A stretch of DNA of 64,000 nucleotides from NCBI RefSeq assembly GCF_014656295.1, contig NZ_BNCD01000010.1, positions 62,001 through 126,000 on the forward strand. The letters run 5' to 3'. The number at the start of each line of letters is the position of its first letter. Within the stretch, counting starts at the first letter, position 1. Source of the stretch: Streptomyces sulfonofaciens. Lineage in GTDB: Bacteria > Actinomycetota > Actinomycetes > Streptomycetales > Streptomycetaceae. The translations under genes were made by a program, and so were the position numbers. Shown one piece after another: positions 58,494 through 64,000 of the stretch. The notes under the pieces were generated by a model. The model was not told the origin of the DNA and made no database searches. It saw only the letters and a program-made list of their open reading frames with translations.

Positions 58494-61400
58494 GTGACCC
58501 GCCCACGCTCCGGCCGGCCCTCGTCCCCCGGCAAGACCCCGGCTCCCGCGCAGCCGCCCGCCACCGCGTCCGTACCCGCCGCGACCCGCTCACCGGAGGA
58601 CCCGCCAGGCAGGGGGGACACGGCGGTGGGGAACCCCGCGGGGGACCGGCAGCGGACGGCGGGGACGGTAAGGCGGACGGGGACCGCCGGACAGCGCACG
58701 GCCGCGGCCGCGGCCGGGAAGGGGACCGCCACCACCGGACAGCGCACGGCCACGACCGGCAGGCGGACCGCCACCACCAGGCAGACGGCAGCCACCACCA
58801 CCGGGAAGGCCACCACCAGGAAGACGGCAGCCACCACCACCGGGAAGGCCACCACCGGGAAGGCCACCACCGGGAAGGCCACCACCGGGAAGGCATCCGG
58901 CCGCCGGGCGGCCTCGGCGGGCGGGCGCGGGGCGGGCCCCGGGGTCGGAGCGGCGCGTACCGAGGGGACGGCGCGCACCGGTGGGGCGAGCGCGGGCGGC
59001 ACCGGCGGCGCGGGTGCGGGCGGCACCGGCGGCGCGGGTGCGGGTGGTCCGGGCCGGGCCCGGGCGGCCCGGACGCCGCGCGGGGCCGCCGGGCCGGTGG
59101 GCGCCCGGACGACCGCGGTACCGGACCCGGACCGGGAGCGGCTGCTCGCGGGGACGCACCACGACCCGCACGCCGTGCTGGGGGCGCACCTGGCCGGGGA
59201 CGAGGTGGTGTTCCGCGCGCTGCGGCCCTGCGCGCGGGCGGTCACCGTGGTCGCCGGGGACGCGCGCACCGAGTTGCGGGACGACGGCGGCGGCTTCTTC
59301 TCCGGGACGCTGCCGCTGACCGCCGTCCCCGAGTACCGGCTGCTCGTCGCCTATCCCGGCACGGCGGCGGACACCGCGCAGGACGGCGGCCCGCGGACGG
59401 GCACGCCACCGGCACCGCGGGCGGACGCGGCGACCGGCACCGGCAGAGGCACCGGGACGGGTACCGGCACCGGCAGAGGCACCGGAACCGGCAGAGGCGC
59501 CGACACGAAGGCCGCCGGCGGCCCCCCTCCGGTCGCTCGCGCGGGGGCCGCCGACGGTACCGGGCCGGACGCCCGCACCCGGGCCGCCGCCGAGGCGCGC
59601 GTGCCGGACGTCGTGCACGAGACGGAGGACGCCTACCGCTTCCTGCCCTCACTGGGCGCGTTCGACCTGCACCTGATCAGCGAGGGCCGCCACGAGCAGC
59701 TCTGGCTGGCGCTGGGCGCCCGGCCCATGGTCCACCAGGGCGTGGCGGGCACCCGCTTCACCGTGTGGGCGCCGAACGCGCGCGGGGTGCGGGTGGTCGG
59801 CGGCTTCAACTACTGGGACGGCACCGGCTTCGCCATGCGCTCGCTCGGCTCCTGCGGCGTCTGGGAACTCTTCGTGCCGGGCGTCGGCGAGGGCGAGCTG
59901 TACAAGTTCGAGATCACACGCCCGGACGGCACCAGGACGCTGCGCGCGGACCCGCTCGCCCGCCGCACCGAGGCACCGCCCGCCACCGCGTCCGTCGTCT
60001 TCGCCTCGCACCACGAGTGGCACGACGACGCCTGGCTCGCGCGCCGCGCCCGCGGATCGGTGCACGAGGCACCGTTCTCCGTGTACGAGGTGCACCTGCC
60101 CTCCTGGCGCCCCGGGCTCTCCTACCGCCGGCTCGCCGAGCAACTGCCCGCCTACGTCTCCGACCTGGGCTTCACCCACGTCGAGTTCATGCCGGTCGCC
60201 GAACACCCGTTCGGTGGCTCGTGGGGGTACCAGGTCACCGGGTTCTACGCGCCGACGGCCCGGATGGGCACCCCGGACGACTTCAAGTTCCTCGTGGACG
60301 CGCTGCACCGGGCGGGCATCGGGGTGCTGATGGACTGGGTGCCCGCGCACTTCCCGCGAGACGAGTGGGCGCTGGCCGAGTTCGACGGCCGCCCGCTGTA
60401 CGAGCACCAGGACCCGGTGCGGGCCGCGCATCCCGACTGGGGGACGCTGGAGTTCGACTACGGACGCCCCGAGGTGCGCAACTTCCTGGTGGCCAACGCG
60501 GTGTACTGGTGCGAGGAGTTCCACATCGACGGGCTGCGGGTGGACGCGGTGGCCTCCATGCTCTACCTGGACTACTCCCGCGGTCCCGGCCGCTGGACAC
60601 CGAACGCGCACGGCGGCCGGGAGGACCTGGACGCCGTGGCGTTCCTCCAGGAGATGAACGCCACCGTGTACCGGCGCGTGCCCGGTGTGGTGACCATCGC
60701 GGAGGAGTCCACGGCCTGGGACGGCGTCACCCGCCCGACCCACCACACCGGCGCCGGCGGCGCGGGCGGCCTGGGCTTCGGACTGAAGTGGAACATGGGC
60801 TGGATGCACGACTCGCTCGGTTACCTGGCGCACGAACCCGTGCACCGCAAGTACCACCACCACGAGATGACGTTCTCCATGGTGTACGCGTACAGCGAGA
60901 ACTACGTCCTGCCGATCTCGCACGACGAGGTGGTGCACGGCAAGCGCGCCCTCGTCTCGAAGATGCCCGGGGACTGGTGGCAGCAGCGCGCCAACCACCG
61001 CGCCTACCTGGGCTTCATGTGGGCCCATCCTGGCAAGCAGTTGCTCTTCATGGGGCAGGAGTTCGCGCAGGGCGCCGAGTGGTCGGAGGGGCACGGCCCC
61101 GACTGGTGGCTCCTGGACCCGTCCTACCCGGCGGAACCGGACCACCGCGGCGTACGGGACTTGGTCCGCGACCTGAACGCGGTCTACTGGGGCGAGCCGG
61201 CGCTGTGGCAGCGCGACAGCGACCCGGGAGGCTTCGCCTGGGTGCTGGGGGACGCGGCGGAGGACAACGTCTTCGCGTTCCTGCGGTTCGCCGCGAACGG
61301 CTCTCCGCTGCTGTCGGTCTGCAACTTCTCACCCGTGGTGCGGCACGCCTTCCGGCTCGGTGTGCCCGAGGCGGAGGCCGCCTGGCACGAGGTACTGAAC

Positions 61401-61541
61401 ACCGACGATCCCCGGTACGGCGGGAGCGGGGTGCGCAACACGGGCGTCCTGAAGGCGGAGCCGGTACCGGCCGGCGGCCGCCCGACGAGCCTGGCGCTGA
61501 CGCTGCCGCCGCTGGCGACCCTCTGGCTACGCCCCGTGTAG
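58494..61541 (+). CDS. glgB: 1,4-alpha-glucan branching enzyme with long low-complexity N-terminus
   Basis: A 1,015-residue branching enzyme (usual length about 730). Residues 1-210 are low complexity, including a Lys-repeat stretch (ATTTGKATTRKTAATTTGKA, about 100-133) and Gly/Ala runs. A partial N-terminal CBM48-like module (213-290) follows, then a second insert (291-372) of TGTGRG repeats. The second CBM48 and the GH13 core are intact: GLRVDAVASMLYLDYSR (nucleophile), VTIAEESTAWDGV (acid/base), ISHDEVVHGK. GTG 58494 has AAGGAGG. It makes alpha-1,6 branches in GlgE-made glucan. Confidence 0.95.
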   Translation: MTRPRSGRPSSPGKTPAPAQPPATASVPAATRSPEDPPGRGDTAVGNPAGDRQRTAGTVRRTGTAGQRTAAAAAGKGTATTGQRTATTGRRTATTRQTAATTTGKATTRKTAATTTGKATTGKATTGKATTGKASGRRAASAGGRGAGPGVGAARTEGTARTGGASAGGTGGAGAGGTGGAGAGGPGRARAARTPRGAAGPVGARTTAVPDPDRERLLAGTHHDPHAVLGAHLAGDEVVFRALRPCARAVTVVAGDARTELRDDGGGFFSGTLPLTAVPEYRLLVAYPGTAADTAQDGGPRTGTPPAPRADAATGTGRGTGTGTGTGRGTGTGRGADTKAAGGPPPVARAGAADGTGPDARTRAAAEARVPDVVHETEDAYRFLPSLGAFDLHLISEGRHEQLWLALGARPMVHQGVAGTRFTVWAPNARGVRVVGGFNYWDGTGFAMRSLGSCGVWELFVPGVGEGELYKFEITRPDGTRTLRADPLARRTEAPPATASVVFASHHEWHDDAWLARRARGSVHEAPFSVYEVHLPSWRPGLSYRRLAEQLPAYVSDLGFTHVEFMPVAEHPFGGSWGYQVTGFYAPTARMGTPDDFKFLVDALHRAGIGVLMDWVPAHFPRDEWALAEFDGRPLYEHQDPVRAAHPDWGTLEFDYGRPEVRNFLVANAVYWCEEFHIDGLRVDAVASMLYLDYSRGPGRWTPNAHGGREDLDAVAFLQEMNATVYRRVPGVVTIAEESTAWDGVTRPTHHTGAGGAGGLGFGLKWNMGWMHDSLGYLAHEPVHRKYHHHEMTFSMVYAYSENYVLPISHDEVVHGKRALVSKMPGDWWQQRANHRAYLGFMWAHPGKQLLFMGQEFAQGAEWSEGHGPDWWLLDPSYPAEPDHRGVRDLVRDLNAVYWGEPALWQRDSDPGGFAWVLGDAAEDNVFAFLRFAANGSPLLSVCNFSPVVRHAFRLGVPEAEAAWHEVLNTDDPRYGGSGVRNTGVLKAEPVPAGGRPTSLALTLPPLATLWLRPV
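58785..58894 (+). repeat. 15-bp tandem repeats inside glgB
   Basis: GCCACCACCGGGAAG and close variants recur head to tail, encoding the ATTGK repeats of the GlgB N-terminal extension. Near-identity at DNA level, including third positions, points to recent slippage or unequal crossover. Confidence 0.75.
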
Positions 61542-61550
61542 GCAGGCCGG

Positions 61551-61615
61551 TGCAGGCGGGGCCCGTGCAGGCGGGGCCCGTGCAGGCGGCGCCCGGCGCA
61601 CGGTGCGGGCGCCGC
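61551..61615 (+). terminator. 15-bp tandem triplet and terminator after glgB
   Basis: TGCAGGCGGGGCCCG occurs at 61551-61565 and 61566-61580, with a one-base variant at 61581-61595. GCGGCGCCC (61586-61594) then pairs with GGGCGCCGC (61607-61615), a likely terminator for the glgE operon. Confidence 0.65.
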
Positions 61616-61751
61616 TCCTGCCCCGGTCCGCGGGCCGCTACGGGACTCCCCGCTCCCGGCCTGCGGGATCCGTACGTCTGGGTTTCCATGGAGACGACCG
61701 GTAATCGGCCAGGAGGCTCCCCGACGGCACACGCGATCGAGAGGACCACCC

Positions 61752-62579
61752 ATGCCCACTGTGCAGACCCGTGACGGTGTGGAGATCTACTACAAGGACT
61801 GGGGAAGCGGGCGCCCGGTCGTCTTCTGCCACGGCTGGCCACTGAACGCGGACGCCTGGGACGACCAGATGAAGCACGTCGCCGACAACGGCTTCCGCGG
61901 CATCGCCCACGACCGCCGCGGTCACGGCCGTTCCGAGCAGCCCTGGGGCGGCTACGACTTCGACACGTTCGCCGACGACCTGAACGACCTGATCAACGCG
62001 CTCGACCTGCGGGACGTCACACTGGTCGCGCACTCCATGGGCGGCGGCGAGCTGGCCCGCTACATCGGCAGGCACGGCACCCAGCGGATCAGCCGGGCCG
62101 TCCTGCTGTCGGCGATCACGCCGCTGATGATCAAGACGGACGCCAACCCCGAGGGAGTGCCGGCGAAGGTCTTCGAGGACATCAAGAGCGGCATCGTCGG
62201 CGAGCGCTCGCAGTTCTGGCAGGACCTCTCGGAGTCCTTCTTCGGCGCCAACCGCCGCGGGAACCGGGTGACGGAGGGCAACCGGGACGCGTTCTGGCTC
62301 ATGGCGATGCACGAGAGCATCGAGGCCGGCGTGAAGTGCGTGGACGCATTCGCGCGGACCGATTTCACGGAGGACCTGAAGAAATTCGGGGTACCGACGC
62401 TGGTGGTGCACGGCGACGACGACCAGATCGTGCCGATCGACGCCACGGGGCGGAAGTCGGTGCGGCTCATTCCCGATGCGACGCTGAAGGTGTACGAGGG
62501 GGCCTCGCACGGGCTGGCAATGGTCCCCGGCGACAAGGAGAAATTCAACAGGGACCTGCTGGAATTCCTCACGGGCTGA
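61752..62579 (+). CDS. Alpha/beta hydrolase, non-heme chloroperoxidase family
   Basis: A 275-residue cytoplasmic hydrolase of the cofactor-free haloperoxidase (bromoperoxidase A/perhydrolase) group. The catalytic triad is S95 (VAHSMGGGE), D224 (HGDDDQIVP) and H253 (GASHGLAM). The oxyanion loop is VVFCHGWPLNADAWDDQM, and the family-typical DRRGHGRSEQPWGGYDFDTFADDL is present. The halogenation activity of this family is a side reaction in vitro; the real substrate is probably an ester. ATG 61752. The 210-bp gap before it contains the glgB terminator. Confidence 0.93.
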   Translation: MPTVQTRDGVEIYYKDWGSGRPVVFCHGWPLNADAWDDQMKHVADNGFRGIAHDRRGHGRSEQPWGGYDFDTFADDLNDLINALDLRDVTLVAHSMGGGELARYIGRHGTQRISRAVLLSAITPLMIKTDANPEGVPAKVFEDIKSGIVGERSQFWQDLSESFFGANRRGNRVTEGNRDAFWLMAMHESIEAGVKCVDAFARTDFTEDLKKFGVPTLVVHGDDDQIVPIDATGRKSVRLIPDATLKVYEGASHGLAMVPGDKEKFNRDLLEFLTG

Positions 62580-62580
62580 C

Positions 62581-62602
62581 CGGTCCGCCCTTCGGCGGAC
62601 CG
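62581..62602 (+). terminator. Terminator after the hydrolase
   Basis: CGGTCCGCC-CTTC-GGCGGACCG is a perfect 9-bp stem with a 4-base loop, starting two bases after the stop codon. Confidence 0.75.
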
Positions 62603-62697
62603 CCCCGTGCGGCCCGGCGGCCGAGCACCGCCCCGGGCCCGTCCTCGAACACCGGGCGGGCCCGGGGCGGCGGCACGCCCGGTGGGCGCACGGGACC

Positions 62698-62728
62698 CCG
62701 CCGCGGCCCGCCCGGTGGGCCGCGGCGG
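62698..62728 (-). terminator. Terminator after the helicase-like gene
   Basis: CCGCCGCGGCCC (62698-62709) pairs perfectly with GGGCCGCGGCGG (62717-62728), two bases beyond the TAG stop of the leftward helicase gene. Confidence 0.7.
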
Positions 62729-62730
62729 TC

Positions 62731-64000
62731 CTACGGCGCGAGGCCGGCCGGCAGGTCACCCGTGTGGACGACGCCGAGCGCCTGGGTCGCCCGGGTCAGG
62801 GCGACGTACAGATCGCTCGTCCCGAAGGCACCGGGCTCCACCACGAGCACGCTGTCGAACTCCAGACCCTTCGCCTGCCGCGGATCCAGCAGGACCACCG
62901 CCCGCGTCAGATCGGGCTCCTGGCCGGCCGCGGCGCCGGCCACCCGCTCCGCGATCGCCGTGTGCAGCTCACGCGGCGCGATCACCGCGAGGCGGCCCTC
63001 CCGGGGCATCAGCTCCGCCACTCCGTCGGCCACGGCCGCCGCCAGTTGCTGCGCACCGGCCGCGCGGACCCACGGCCGCACCCCGGTCGCCCGCACCGAG
63101 CGGGGCGGCTCGAAGCCGGGGCGCTCCGCGCGGACCACCGCAGCGGCGAGGTCCATGATCTCCGCCGGGGTGCGGTAGTTCACGGCGAGCCTGGTGTGCT
63201 CCCAGCGGTCGGCGACGTACGGGGCGAGGATCGCGTCCCACGAGCCGACGCCGGCCTCCTCCGCGGTCTGCGCGGGATCGCCGACCAGCGTCATGGAGCG
63301 CGTCGGGCAGCGCCGCATCAGCAGCCGCCAGGCCATCGGCGACAGCTCCTGCGCCTCGTCGACGATGATGTGCCCGAACGCCCAGGTCCGGTCGGCCGCC
63401 GCCCGCTGCGCGGCGCTGCGGTGGTCGTCCTCGTCCTGCCGCTCGGCCATCCGCTCGGCGTCGATGATGTCGTGCGCGCCCAGCACCTCGGAATCGTCGT
63501 CGTGCTTGTCGTCGAACTCGTAGGTCCGCGACGCGTACGACACCTCCAGCACGCCCTGCGCGTACGCGACCTTCTCGCTGCGCTCACGCTCGGCGGCCGC
63601 GCGCGCCGCCCGGTCGTCCTCCCCCAGCAGCTCCGCCGCCTCGTCGAGCAGCGCCACGTCCGCCGGGGTCCACGCGCGGGTGGTGCGCCGGATCACGGCC
63701 GCGTCCTCGTCGCTGAGGTGGGTCGGCTCGGCGAGGAAGTCCGCGACGAGCCGCTGCGGGGTGAGCCTCGGCCAGAGGTGGTCGACGGCGGTCCACACCT
63801 CCGGATTCGCGGCCAGCTCGTCCCGGATCTGGGTGATGTCGCTGTCGTCCAGCAGATTGCTGCCGTCGTAGGGGTCGGTGCCGATCCGCTCGGCGAGCAT
63901 GTCCGTGAGCGTGTTCAGGATGTGGCCCTCGAAGTGCTCCCGCGCGACGTTGTGCGGCAGCCGTGCCTCACGCGTACGGTCCCTGGCCACCCGGACCAGA
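62731..64000 (-). CDS. HelD/UvrD-like helicase, C-terminal part (runs off the window)
   Basis: At least 420 residues of a superfamily 1 ATPase. Visible motifs: II as HIIVDEAQELSPMAWRLLMRRCP, III as SMTLVGDPAQTA, IV as AVNYRTPAEIM, V as DPRQAKGLEFDSVLVVEP and VI as YVALTRATQALGVVH. An acidic insert (DDKHDDDSEVLG) precedes motif II. Motif I and the N-terminus lie beyond 64000; the frame is open to the edge, so a GTG at 63990 is not the true start. It resembles actinobacterial HelD/HelR proteins, which remodel RNA polymerase, but the N-terminal RNA-polymerase-binding arm cannot be checked here. Confidence 0.85.
   Translation of the reverse strand, partial: LVRVARDRTREARLPHNVAREHFEGHILNTLTDMLAERIGTDPYDGSNLLDDSDITQIRDELAANPEVWTAVDHLWPRLTPQRLVADFLAEPTHLSDEDAAVIRRTTRAWTPADVALLDEAAELLGEDDRAARAAAERERSEKVAYAQGVLEVSYASRTYEFDDKHDDDSEVLGAHDIIDAERMAERQDEDDHRSAAQRAAADRTWAFGHIIVDEAQELSPMAWRLLMRRCPTRSMTLVGDPAQTAEEAGVGSWDAILAPYVADRWEHTRLAVNYRTPAEIMDLAAAVVRAERPGFEPPRSVRATGVRPWVRAAGAQQLAAAVADGVAELMPREGRLAVIAPRELHTAIAERVAGAAAGQEPDLTRAVVLLDPRQAKGLEFDSVLVVEPGAFGTSDLYVALTRATQALGVVHTGDLPAGLAP

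Noticed and set aside
62731..63990. Taking GTG 63990 as the true start of the helicase-like gene
   Set aside because: The ATP-binding motif I and the N-terminal half typical of the family are absent and the frame remains open to the window edge, so the gene continues outside.

Overview
The window is high-G+C actinobacterial DNA from a Streptomyces or close relative. Third codon positions are almost all G or C, GTG starts are common (TTG once), ribosome sites are AGGAG/GGAGG-like, and the gene content is typical of the Streptomyces chromosome core: a glycine riboswitch-gcvT-gcvH-glyA-sdaA locus, an oligopeptide ABC operon, paired L,D-transpeptidases, paired M4 metalloproteases, and a glgP / glgE-treS-pep2-glgB trehalose-to-glucan cluster. 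From memory, the gene order follows the S. coelicolor core chromosome closely. I saw no tRNA, rRNA, insertion sequence, prophage or CRISPR array.

Layout. 0-4.3 kb: a tiny membrane protein, a FabR-like TetR regulator, an acyl-CoA thioesterase-like protein, and a TetR regulator divergent from an aldo/keto reductase, with clear inverted repeats between them. 4.8-11.1 kb: an opp operon read leftwards (oppC-oppA-oppB-oppD-oppF). 11.5-14.4 kb: two SseB-like proteins and a P-loop NTPase. 14.7-19.6 kb: a tandem glycine riboswitch, then gcvT, gcvH, glyA and sdaA, which together can turn glycine into serine and serine into pyruvate. 19.9-26.8 kb: an orphan glycosyltransferase, a small P-loop kinase-like protein, a secreted GH95-like glycosidase, a GH25 muramidase and a lone ABC ATPase. 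26.9-34.3 kb: an EF-hand protein, a MerR regulator, a beta-propeller lipoprotein, an anti-sigma-type ATPase, an enoyl-CoA hydratase and two L,D-transpeptidase lipoproteins. 34.5-43.4 kb: a four-gene ABC-2 exporter/two-component operon, divergent from a heterodimeric ABC exporter. 43.4-44.5 kb: a strange tract almost free of T on the + strand. 44.9-48.9 kb: two secreted M4 proteases. 49.2-61.5 kb: GlgP, divergent from GlgE-TreS-Pep2-GlgB. 61.7-64 kb: an alpha/beta hydrolase of the non-heme haloperoxidase family and the C-terminal part of a HelD-like helicase that runs off the right edge.

How the genes work together. TreS isomerises trehalose to maltose, Pep2 phosphorylates maltose, GlgE polymerises maltose 1-phosphate into alpha-1,4-glucan, GlgB branches it and GlgP degrades it. 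In the serine/glycine block, the riboswitch senses glycine, the cleavage system makes methylene-THF, GlyA joins this to glycine to give serine, and SdaA deaminates the serine.

What is unusual. Many proteins here carry extra low-complexity Ala/Gly/Pro/Thr/Arg segments at their ends or inside otherwise conserved enzymes (GlgE, TreS, Pep2, GlgB, both exporter subunits, the response regulator and its kinase). The DNA also carries many short tandem duplications of 9-27 bp. The extreme case is the 1.1-kb T-depleted tract, with a 311-nt stretch containing no T at all, between the heterodimeric exporter and the proteases. The two protease genes share a roughly 40-bp upstream element. These are the features least explained by known families.
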